DNA of 64,000 nt, from assembly GCA_965116465.1 (NCBI GenBank), contig OZ220687.1, positions 1,488,001 through 1,552,000 on the forward strand, given 5' to 3'. Shown piece by piece: positions 34,180 to 41,323 of this stretch; position 1 is the stretch's first letter; each line of letters opens with the position of its first letter. The notes below the pieces were generated by a model. The model had not been told where the DNA came from and made no database searches. It was given only the letters and a program-made list of their open reading frames with translations. A program made the translations under genes and the position numbers. Origin of the DNA: VXNF01 sp965116465 (lineage in GTDB: Bacteria; Actinomycetota; Acidimicrobiia; Acidimicrobiales; CATQHL01).

Positions 34180-35613
34180 ATGCCCCCGCCCGCCGAGACC
34201 GTCGATCCTCGAGGCTTCATTGCCGACCTCGCCGCGGCGGTGGGAGCGCGGCATGCCCGGACCGACGAGGACATCCTGGCGCCGCTGCTCGTGGACGAGC
34301 GCCGGCGCTACCACGGCGACGCCTTGGCGGTGGTCTCGCCGGCGGACACCGATGAGGTGGCCACGGTCGTGCGGCTCTGCGCCGCCGCCGGCGTCGCCGT
34401 CGTGCCCCAGGGCGGCAACACGGGGCTCTGCGGCGGCGCCACGCCGCTGCGCGACGCACCCTCGGTGCTGCTCAGCCTCCGGCGCATGCGGGAGATCCGG
34501 CGCATCGACCGCCTGGGGCGCAGCATCACAGTTGGCGCCGGAACCACGGTGGCCGAGGTGGCGGACGCCGCGGCCGGCGCCGGGTTGCTGTTCCCGCTCA
34601 GTTTCGGCGCCGAAGCCAGCGCGCAGATCGGCGGCGCCCTGTCCACCAACGCGGGCGGGACCAACGTGCTGCGCTACGGCAGCGCCCGCGCCCTCACCCT
34701 GGGCCTGGAGGTGGTGCTGGCCGACGGCAGTGTGGCGCGCCTGGGCCGCGGGCTGCGCAAGGACAACACCGGCTACGACCTGAAACACCTCTTCGTGGGC
34801 GGCGAGGGAACGCTCGGCGTGATCTGCGAGGCCACTCTGGCGCTGTTCCCGCTGCCGCGCCAGCGGGCCACCGCCATGGCCACAGTGGACGGAGCCGCGG
34901 AGGGCCTCGAGTTGCTGGGGCGGCTGAACGACGCCGCCGACGGGCGGGTCAGCGCCTGCGAATGGCTGAGCCCCACCACCCGACGGCTGGCCTGCAACCC
35001 ACCGGACGGCGCGCGCGACCCCTTCGGCGGCGGACCCGAGTCGCTGGTGCTGGTGGAGTTGACCTCCAGCCGGGCCGGCGACGACCTCCGCCGGCTGCTG
35101 GAGGAGGTCCTGGCGGAGTCGCTGGAGGCCGGAGTCATCGGCGACGCCACCGTTGCCGACGGCACCGCCGCAGCCGAACGACTCTGGCGGGTGCGCGAGG
35201 CCCCGCCCGAGGCCGAGAAGCACGCCGGGGGCTCCATCAAGCACGACATCGCCGTGGTGCCCGACCGGATGCCGGCGTTCCTGGAGCGGGCCACCGGCGC
35301 GGTCGAGGCGGTCCTGGCCGGCGTGCGGGTCAACGCCTTCGGCCACCTCGGCGACGGGAACGTCCACTTCAACCTGCTGGCGCCCCCGGAGGGGGATCCC
35401 CACGTGCTCCTCGACAGCGAGGAACGGCTCACCGAGGCCGTCTTCGACACCGCCGAGGCCCTCGGAGGCAGCTTCAGCGCCGAGCACGGCATCGGTCAGC
35501 GTTGGCGCCACGAGCTGGCGCGCCGCCACCAGCCCGCAGTGCTCGACCTGATGCACCGCATCAAGGCCGCCCTCGACCCCAGCGGCGTGCTCAACCCGGG
35601 CAAGGTCGTCTGA
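34180..35613 (+). CDS. FAD-linked oxidase (GlcD/D-2-hydroxyacid dehydrogenase family)
   Basis: 477 residues. An N-terminal PCMH-type FAD-binding domain has VVPQGGNTGLCGGATP and GGALSTNAGGTNVLRYG. A C-terminal FAD-oxidase domain holds VNAFGHLGDGNVHFN and EHGIGQRW, where the His and Glu line the active site. It would oxidise a D-2-hydroxyacid such as D-lactate, glycolate or D-2-hydroxyglutarate, passing electrons to an acceptor. The closest general type is the D-2-hydroxyglutarate dehydrogenase-like group. Located immediately after the exporter gene, convergent with the MaoC gene. Confidence 0.88.
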   Translation: MPPPAETVDPRGFIADLAAAVGARHARTDEDILAPLLVDERRRYHGDALAVVSPADTDEVATVVRLCAAAGVAVVPQGGNTGLCGGATPLRDAPSVLLSLRRMREIRRIDRLGRSITVGAGTTVAEVADAAAGAGLLFPLSFGAEASAQIGGALSTNAGGTNVLRYGSARALTLGLEVVLADGSVARLGRGLRKDNTGYDLKHLFVGGEGTLGVICEATLALFPLPRQRATAMATVDGAAEGLELLGRLNDAADGRVSACEWLSPTTRRLACNPPDGARDPFGGGPESLVLVELTSSRAGDDLRRLLEEVLAESLEAGVIGDATVADGTAAAERLWRVREAPPEAEKHAGGSIKHDIAVVPDRMPAFLERATGAVEAVLAGVRVNAFGHLGDGNVHFNLLAPPEGDPHVLLDSEERLTEAVFDTAEALGGSFSAEHGIGQRWRHELARRHQPAVLDLMHRIKAALDPSGVLNPGKVV

Positions 35614-35634
35614 ACGACCCCGCGGCCGGAGCCG

Positions 35635-36501
35635 TCAAGCGAGCGTCAGGGTGCCGTTGTCGATGACGGGGCGGTCGCCGACGAAGGTGCGGTACCAGGC
35701 GCGGTCTCCGTCGATCCAGACGTGCACGTCGAGACGGTCGCCGGGGAAGACGGGTGCCGAGAAGCGGCCGTACATGCTGCCGAAGTGCTCCGGGTCGCCG
35801 TCGCAGACGGCGTGCAGCAGCGCCCGACCGGTGAAGCCGTAGGTGCACAGGCCGTGCAGGATGGGCCTGTCGAAACCCGCCAGGGCGGCGAATGCCGGAT
35901 CGCTGTGCAGCGGGTTCCGGTCGCCGTTGAGGCGGTACAGCAGGGCCTGGTCTGTGCGGGTGGTGTAGCTCACCACCTTGTCGGGGTCCCGGTCGGGCCG
36001 GTCGGTGCCCGGGGCCGACGGCCCGCGGTCGCCACCCCAGCCGCCCTCGCCGCGCAGCACCAGCGTGGCCACGTTGGTGTACATGGGCTGCCCGTCGGCG
36101 GTGTCGGTGGCGCGGGAGGTGATCTCCACGACCGCCGCCTTGCCCTTGTCGTAGAGGCCGGTGATCTTGGCGACGGTGCTGATCGTGGCCTCGGTCGGCA
36201 GCGGGCGGTGCAGCGTGATGGTCTGCTCGCCGTGCAGGAGGAGCGCAGGGTTGAACGGCCCGAGGTGCCGCATCGGGTTGTCGGGGTTTCGGCCCATCCC
36301 GTCGCCGAGCACCACGCACATGGTGGGCAGGGCCTGCTGGGTGACCTCGTGGCTGTTCTCGGTCGTGAACTCCAACTCGGAGCCCACGGGATCGTCCATG
36401 CCGGCGCCCACGCCGAGGGCGTACAGCAGGCAGTCCTTGGAATTCCAGCTGCTCTCGGCCGGCGAGCCCTCTGCTCCCAGGGCGTCGGGGTTGATGGGCA
36501 T
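35635..36501 (-). CDS. MaoC-like enoyl-CoA hydratase
   Basis: 288 residues, a two-hot-dog (R)-specific enoyl-CoA hydratase of the peroxisomal hydratase-2 type. The hydratase-2 motif is in YRLNGDRNPLHSDPAFA, with catalytic Asp and His, followed by ILHGLCTYGFTGRAL. Takes part in fatty-acid or steroid side-chain oxidation. AGGAGG lies upstream of ATG 36501, which is preferred over an earlier start at 36540. Divergent from the alcohol dehydrogenase gene. Confidence 0.9.
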   Translation of the reverse strand: MPINPDALGAEGSPAESSWNSKDCLLYALGVGAGMDDPVGSELEFTTENSHEVTQQALPTMCVVLGDGMGRNPDNPMRHLGPFNPALLLHGEQTITLHRPLPTEATISTVAKITGLYDKGKAAVVEITSRATDTADGQPMYTNVATLVLRGEGGWGGDRGPSAPGTDRPDRDPDKVVSYTTRTDQALLYRLNGDRNPLHSDPAFAALAGFDRPILHGLCTYGFTGRALLHAVCDGDPEHFGSMYGRFSAPVFPGDRLDVHVWIDGDRAWYRTFVGDRPVIDNGTLTLA

Positions 36502-36599
36502 GGCGCGCCTCCTGGGTGGTCGGTGACGGTGCTGCAACACTACCGAGCGACCTCCGGCAGCCGTGAGCCACCTGGCCGCGCTCCTAGGATGAGCTTCCC

Positions 36600-37565
36600 A
36601 TGAAAGCCGTTCGCTGCATCGACGGCCGCATGCGGCTCTGCGACGTGCCCACCCCGGTTCCCGGCGACGGCCAGGTGCTGGTGGCGGTCGCCTCGGCGGG
36701 AATCTGCTCCTCGGACCTGCACATGGCCCGCCTCGGCCTGCTGGATCCGGGCATCACCGTCGGCCACGAGATCGCCGGCCGCCTCGCTGACGGCACGGCG
36801 GTGGTCGTCGAGCCGGTGACCCCGTGCGGGCAGCAGTGCGCCTTCTGCGACGGCGGCGACTACAACCTCTGCCCCAAGTCGGTGCGGCAGGTGCTGGGCA
36901 TCGGCGCCGACGGGGGCATGGCCGAGTTCGTGGCGGCCGACGCCGCCGGGATCGTGCCGCTGGGTGGCGTCGGCGACGGCATCGCCGACGCCAGCCTGGT
37001 GGAGCCGCTGGCGGTTGGGGTGCACGGCCTGCGCCTGGCGAACCCCGGCGCCGGCGGGCGGATACTCGTGATCGGTGGCGGCGCCTTGGGGCTGTGCGCC
37101 GCCGCCGCGGCCCGGCACGCCGGCGCCGAGGTGGCCGTGCTGGCCCGCCACGACGCCCAGCGCGCCGCCGCGGACCGCATCGGTGCCGGCGAAGTTGGCG
37201 ACGGTCGCTACGACCTCGTGGTGGACGCCGCCGGCACGCCCGAGGCGCTGGCCGAAGCCGCCCGCAGGGCCCGGCGCGGCGGGACCCTGCTGCTGCTCGC
37301 CAACTACTGGGGGACCGACATCGTGCTGCCCGGCGGGAGCGTCATGTTCAAGGAGTTGCGCATCCTCACCGGAATCATGTACGGGCGGGGACCTTCCGGC
37401 CGCGACATCGACGCAGCCGTCGCCGTTCTGGAGCGCAACCCCGAGGTGGCTCGAGCGCTCGTGACCCACCGCTTCCCCCTCGACGCCGTCGACGAGGCCT
37501 TCGCCGCCGCCGCCCGGCGCGCCGAGGGCGCCATCAAGGTCGTTCTCGACCCGACCGCGAGCTGA
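36600..37565 (+). CDS. Zinc-dependent alcohol dehydrogenase family protein
   Basis: Medium-chain dehydrogenase, 321 residues. Catalytic zinc ligands lie in AGICSSDLHM and VGHEIAG; a structural-zinc loop is CGQQCAFCDGGDYNLC. The Rossmann motif is VIGGGALGLCAAAAARHAGA. Family members oxidise alcohols or polyols with NAD(P); substrate unknown. TAGGAT lies 9 nt upstream of the ATG. It is followed after 9 bp by the beta-lactamase-fold lipoprotein. Confidence 0.88.
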   Translation: MKAVRCIDGRMRLCDVPTPVPGDGQVLVAVASAGICSSDLHMARLGLLDPGITVGHEIAGRLADGTAVVVEPVTPCGQQCAFCDGGDYNLCPKSVRQVLGIGADGGMAEFVAADAAGIVPLGGVGDGIADASLVEPLAVGVHGLRLANPGAGGRILVIGGGALGLCAAAAARHAGAEVAVLARHDAQRAAADRIGAGEVGDGRYDLVVDAAGTPEALAEAARRARRGGTLLLLANYWGTDIVLPGGSVMFKELRILTGIMYGRGPSGRDIDAAVAVLERNPEVARALVTHRFPLDAVDEAFAAAARRAEGAIKVVLDPTAS

Positions 37566-37574
37566 GCCGGCCCC

Positions 37575-39032
37575 ATGGTGAGACGGTGCGCGCCCGCCGG
37601 CGCGGCAGTGGCGGGCCGCATGGCCCTCGTGCTCGCTGCGGCGCTGCTGGTGGTGGCCGCCTGCAGCGGCGACGAGTCGACCCGGGCCGAGCCCACCGAC
37701 GGCACGGCGACGCCGGCTGCCGAATCCGGCCCGGCCGCGCCCGAACCCCAGCCGCCCACCGCACCGGATTCCCTGCCGGACGCGGGCCGCGACGACCCGG
37801 CAGCCACCGGGCGGGAACCGGCCGGCGAGTCAACCGACGCCGGTCCCGCGGACGAGGATGACCCCGGCGCACTGCCGCCGGTGGCGGGCCTGAGCCCCGA
37901 CATGGCGGATCGCCTGACCCTGCTCCTCGACGAGCTCGCCCGGCTTGCCGGCGAGTGGGATCCGGCAGCCCGAGCCTCTCTCGCCGTCGTCGCCCCCGAC
38001 GGCACCCTGTACGGCTTCAACGAGGCCCGCCAGCACATCTCTGCCAGCGCCGTGAAGCCGATCTGGACGGCAGCCGCCATCGACCTGGCCGGTCTGGCGG
38101 CCGTGGCACCGCTTGCACCGGCCGCGCTCGTGCAGTCGGACAACTTCGCGGCCGGCGAGATCATCGACCTGATCGGCATCGACGCCGTCAACACCTGGAG
38201 TGCCGAGGTGGCCGGCACGACCGGCAGCCATCTGGCCGCCTGGTACTTCGGGACCGACAGGGTGGCGCAGTCGGTGATCGACGGCGGCAGCAGGGCGAAC
38301 CTCACGACGGTCGGCGATCTGGCGCACTTCTACGCCGGACTGCGGCGCGGGGACCTGCTGGACTCCAATGGCTTCGCCTCCCTGGCGGAATGGCTGCGCG
38401 CCACCGACCGGGGGTCGACGCCCGCCGGCACCGTCAGGGGCGCCCTCCTGGCCCGCCTCCCTGGCGAGGTGGCGACCGCGGCGATCCACAAGGCCGGCTG
38501 GTTGCCGCCGTACTGCTGCGCGGCCGAGGTGCGACTCATGCTCGACGCGGGCGTGATCCCGCTGCCCGGCGGTTCCTGGTTCGCCATCGCCGCGGCCAGC
38601 GACCGGGGCGACTTGTACAACCTGTCGGTGCGGTGGGTCTCCCTGGCGGCTTGCCGCGTCTACACACTGCTCGCCGATGACGGGTCGCACGACTGCGATC
38701 GCTCCGGCGACGGCGTCCCCCGACCCGACCTGTGGCAGCCACCGCCGGAGCCGGAACCCGAGGCCGACGGGGCCGGGGAACCGCCGAGCGAGCCCGACGA
38801 GTCCGAAGCGCTGCCGCTCGAGCCCGACGAAGCGGGGGATCTGCCGCCGAACCTGGACGAGGCGGGGCAGGTGCCGCCCGAGGCCGATGAGGCCGCGGAC
38901 CCGCCCCCCGAGGCCGATGAGACCGGGGAACTGCCGCCCGAGGCCGATCTCCCGCCGGGCGACGAGCCGTCCGAAGGGACCGGGAGCGAGACTCCGGCGC
39001 CGGAGCCCGCCGGATCCGGGGCCGGCAGCTAG
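37575..39032 (+). CDS. Beta-lactamase-fold lipoprotein with acidic repeat tail
   Basis: 485 residues, exported. Lipobox VAAC with Cys30, then a ~75-residue disordered linker. The core shows class A beta-lactamase/PBP-type motifs in order: SAVK (Ser158, Lys161), SDN at 188-190 and KAG at 306-308. All three catalytic motifs stand in their expected order and spacing, so it may be an active serine hydrolase acting on peptidoglycan or beta-lactams. The Glu of the omega loop is not obvious. The tail carries a 30-bp-period repeat encoding acidic PPEADE-like units and is probably unstructured. Confidence 0.7.
   Translation: MVRRCAPAGAAVAGRMALVLAAALLVVAACSGDESTRAEPTDGTATPAAESGPAAPEPQPPTAPDSLPDAGRDDPAATGREPAGESTDAGPADEDDPGALPPVAGLSPDMADRLTLLLDELARLAGEWDPAARASLAVVAPDGTLYGFNEARQHISASAVKPIWTAAAIDLAGLAAVAPLAPAALVQSDNFAAGEIIDLIGIDAVNTWSAEVAGTTGSHLAAWYFGTDRVAQSVIDGGSRANLTTVGDLAHFYAGLRRGDLLDSNGFASLAEWLRATDRGSTPAGTVRGALLARLPGEVATAAIHKAGWLPPYCCAAEVRLMLDAGVIPLPGGSWFAIAAASDRGDLYNLSVRWVSLAACRVYTLLADDGSHDCDRSGDGVPRPDLWQPPPEPEPEADGAGEPPSEPDESEALPLEPDEAGDLPPNLDEAGQVPPEADEAADPPPEADETGELPPEADLPPGDEPSEGTGSETPAPEPAGSGAGS
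38757..38948 (+). repeat. 30-bp-period coding repeats in the lipoprotein tail
   Basis: The last bases of each unit (CTGCCG-like) recur at 38781, 38811, 38841, 38871, 38901 and 38931, exactly 30 bp apart. The later units share CCCGAGGCCGATGA. Translated, they give acidic Pro/Glu/Asp decapeptides. Unit number is likely to vary between strains. Confidence 0.75.
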
Positions 39033-39037
39033 CTGAG

Positions 39038-39751
39038 CTAGCCGTCGAGGGTCTCGAACAGGTCGCGGTCGCTGCGGCGCAGGCGGCGCCAGTTGGCCTC
39101 CCACATGGCGCCGATGAAGTTCTGCAGGTACAGCCCCTTGCTGCGGACCGCCTCGGCGATCGGCATCTCCTTGCCCCCGATCGACTGCGCCTCGACGTGG
39201 CAGCGGGCCGATGACTCCAGGGTGATGGCCTTCACGGTGGCCAGCGCCAGCGACTCGGCCACGATCACCACGCCGTGGTTGCCCAGCCACAGGACGCTGC
39301 GCTCACCCAGCGCGGCCGACATGCGGGGCCCGTCCACGATCGGCCGCACGCCGTCGTCGAAGTAGTGGGCCTGCTCATCGTGGAACAGGCAGGCGTCGGC
39401 GGAGTACATGCCCATGTCCGCGCCGGTGGTGCTCAGCACCTCCACGTAGGGCGAGTGGGTGTGGACCACCGCGTCGGCGGCGGGCCGGTCCTGCAGCATC
39501 TGGGCGTGGAACCCCACGGCCGGCGACACCCCGCCGGCGCCGGACAGAACCTCGAGTTCCATGCTCACGTGCACGACGTGGTCGGGGAGCGTCTCGTCGA
39601 AGTAGCCCCACGGCGAGATCCAGAACGTCTCGGGACGGTCGGGATCCCGCAGCGCCATCTGGCCGGCGACGCGGCTCTCGCAACCGCCCCGGGCCAGCAT
39701 GCGGCGCGCCGCGGCAACCTGGAACGCCGGGTGATCGATGTGCATGCCCAT
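39038..39751 (-). CDS. Class II aldolase/adducin family protein
   Basis: 237 residues, zinc-dependent aldolase family (fuculose-phosphate aldolase/ribulose-phosphate epimerase fold). Zinc ligands are in VVHTHSPYVEVLS (HxH) and a later His in GNHGVVI. An upstream Glu, the usual catalytic residue, could be in one of the acidic stretches. Some actinobacterial members act in aromatic or sugar-acid catabolism; substrate unknown. ATG 39751 is supported by TATACT 7 nt upstream. Convergent with the lipoprotein gene, with stop codons only a few bases apart. Confidence 0.82.
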   Translation of the reverse strand: MGMHIDHPAFQVAAARRMLARGGCESRVAGQMALRDPDRPETFWISPWGYFDETLPDHVVHVSMELEVLSGAGGVSPAVGFHAQMLQDRPAADAVVHTHSPYVEVLSTTGADMGMYSADACLFHDEQAHYFDDGVRPIVDGPRMSAALGERSVLWLGNHGVVIVAESLALATVKAITLESSARCHVEAQSIGGKEMPIAEAVRSKGLYLQNFIGAMWEANWRRLRRSDRDLFETLDG

Positions 39752-39758
39752 GCGCCGG

Positions 39759-39764
39759 AGTATA
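39759..39764 (-). promoter_or_regulatory. -10 TATACT for leaderless aldolase gene
   Basis: On the minus strand TATACT, 7 nt, then ATG 39751; no Shine-Dalgarno sequence. One of the best -10 matches in the window. Confidence 0.5.
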
Positions 39765-39882
39765 AGAGTCGCCGCCGGCGGCCCCCGGAGCCAGGCGGCC
39801 CGGTCCGGCGCTGTGCCCCGATCGGCGGCCGACCATCGGTGGCGGGTACGATCACCGGCAGGCGCGGGCGAGAGGAGGGAGG

Positions 39883-40347
39883 ATGAGCCAGAGCTTCGTC
39901 AGCGACTGGACACCCCCTGACTGGCTCATTCCGTGGATCTCGCGCACCCACGTCGTGCTGTACAAGCTGACCACGGGCAAGATCGGGAGCCACGTGGACG
40001 GCATGCCCTGCATCCTGCTGCGCACCATCGGGCGCCGTTCGGGCAAGCCGCACACGGTTTGCCTCAGCTACCTGCCCGACGGCGACTCGATGGTCGTCGT
40101 GGGCTCCTTCGGCGGCGCCGAATTCAACCCGGCGTGGTATCACAACCTGCAGGCCAACCCCGAGGTCATCGTGCGCGACCGCGAGCGGGTGTTCTGGGCG
40201 ACGGCTGAGACGCTCACCGGCGACGAGCGGAAGGAACTCTGGGAGACCCGCATCGCCAGCGCACCCCGCTACGCCCGCTACCAGGAACGCACCGACAGGG
40301 AGATCCCCCTCGTGCGGCTCAGCTACTCCCGGCCTTACACCGGCTAG
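39883..40347 (+). CDS. Deazaflavin-dependent nitroreductase family protein
   Basis: 154 residues, DUF385/Ddn family, which uses reduced F420 to reduce quinones or nitro compounds. The motifs LLRTIGRRSGKPHTVCLSYL and FNPAWYHNLQANPEV are characteristic. A GAGAGGAGGGAGG tract provides the ribosome binding site. F420-dependent proteins fit an actinobacterial host. The dispersed palindromic element copy 2 begins 25 bp after the stop. Confidence 0.88.
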   Translation: MSQSFVSDWTPPDWLIPWISRTHVVLYKLTTGKIGSHVDGMPCILLRTIGRRSGKPHTVCLSYLPDGDSMVVVGSFGGAEFNPAWYHNLQANPEVIVRDRERVFWATAETLTGDERKELWETRIASAPRYARYQERTDREIPLVRLSYSRPYTG

Positions 40348-40372
40348 GCAGGCTGGAGCGGTTCGCGGCTGT

Positions 40373-40445
40373 CCGGGCGGGGACGCCGGTGGCGCTCCGG
40401 CGGCCTCTGAAAGTGGCACGCCTGCGCGGGCCCCGGGGTCCCCGC
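40373..40445 (+). repeat. Dispersed palindromic element, copy 2
   Basis: Matches copies at 13775-13849 and 61467-61542 through CGCCGGTGGCGCTCCGGCGG and the preceding CCGGGCGG. The hairpin's second arm is degraded here. It lies between convergent genes (nitroreductase-like and SDR). Confidence 0.7.
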
Positions 40446-40473
40446 ACTGGCGGTTTGGTCATGCCAGCGAGGC

Positions 40474-41262
40474 TCAGAGGGTCCAGCCGCCGTCCACGTC
40501 GAGCTTCTGGCCGGTGATGTAGCCGGCGCGGTCCGAGGCCAGGAAGCACACCGCCTCGGCGATGTCGCCGGCCCTGCCGAAGCAGCCCAGGGCTATCTCG
40601 CCCAGCGCCGCCGCCTGGGCGCGCTCGTCGACCTCGCCGGTGGCCATCAGCGTCTCGGCCATGCCGTCGGCCATCAGCCCCGGCCCGACACAGTTGGCCC
40701 GGACCCCGTAGCGGCCCTCCTCCTTCGCCACGGCCCGCACCAGCGCCTCGACGGCTCCCTTCGGCGCCGAGGAGAGCGAGTCGCGCTTGGGGAACCGCAC
40801 GGTGGCGCATGTCGTGACGGCCACCAGCGCTCCCCGGGATTCACGCAGGTGCGGCAGGCCGGCGTGCATCAGGTTGTAGAAGGCCAGGATGTCCCCGGTG
40901 CACTGGCGCCAGAACCGCTCGGGGTCGATGCGCGCCACGTACTCCATCGACACGTACGGACCGGAGGCGTAGACGACGGTGTGCAGCCCACCGGCGGCCG
41001 CCTCCTCGACGGCCTCCGCAACCGCGGCCCCCTCCGAGAGGTCGAGCTGCACCGACCGCGCCCGGCCGCCCTCGGCGTCGATCTCGGCCACCAGAGCGGC
41101 CGCCCGCTCGGCGTTGCTGTTGTAGGTGAACACCACCTCGGCGCCGCGGGCGGCCAGCAGCCGGCAGACGGCCGCCCCGATCCCGCCGCTGCCGCCGCTC
41201 ACGAACGCCACGCCCGGCCTGGTGGCGAAGTCCCCGGCGGGCCCGACTCCCTCGACTGTCAC
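40474..41262 (-). CDS. Short-chain dehydrogenase/reductase with altered active site
   Basis: 262 residues. NAD(P)-binding motif SGGSGGIGAAVCRLLAARGA and C-terminal GQKLDVDGGW are typical of classical SDRs. The catalytic YxxxK, however, reads SSAPK where YSASK is expected, so the Tyr is replaced by Ser while Lys remains. The preceding catalytic Ser region (TTCATVRF) is also unusual. It may have lost dehydrogenase activity or use another mechanism. GTG 41262 follows AGGAGG at 6 nt. Divergent from the Rieske-ThDP gene. Confidence 0.82.
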   Translation of the reverse strand: MTVEGVGPAGDFATRPGVAFVSGGSGGIGAAVCRLLAARGAEVVFTYNSNAERAAALVAEIDAEGGRARSVQLDLSEGAAVAEAVEEAAAGGLHTVVYASGPYVSMEYVARIDPERFWRQCTGDILAFYNLMHAGLPHLRESRGALVAVTTCATVRFPKRDSLSSAPKGAVEALVRAVAKEEGRYGVRANCVGPGLMADGMAETLMATGEVDERAQAAALGEIALGCFGRAGDIAEAVCFLASDRAGYITGQKLDVDGGWTL

Positions 41263-41311
41263 CACGCACCTCCTGGCCGGTGCCGCGCAATGACCGGCGG
41301 GCACCCCCGCT

Positions 41312-41317
41312 TAGGGT
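41312..41317 (+). promoter_or_regulatory. -10-like TAGGGT for leaderless Rieske-ThDP gene
   Basis: TAGGGT, 6 nt, then ATG 41324; no Shine-Dalgarno sequence. Confidence 0.45.
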
Positions 41318-41323
41318 ACTGAC

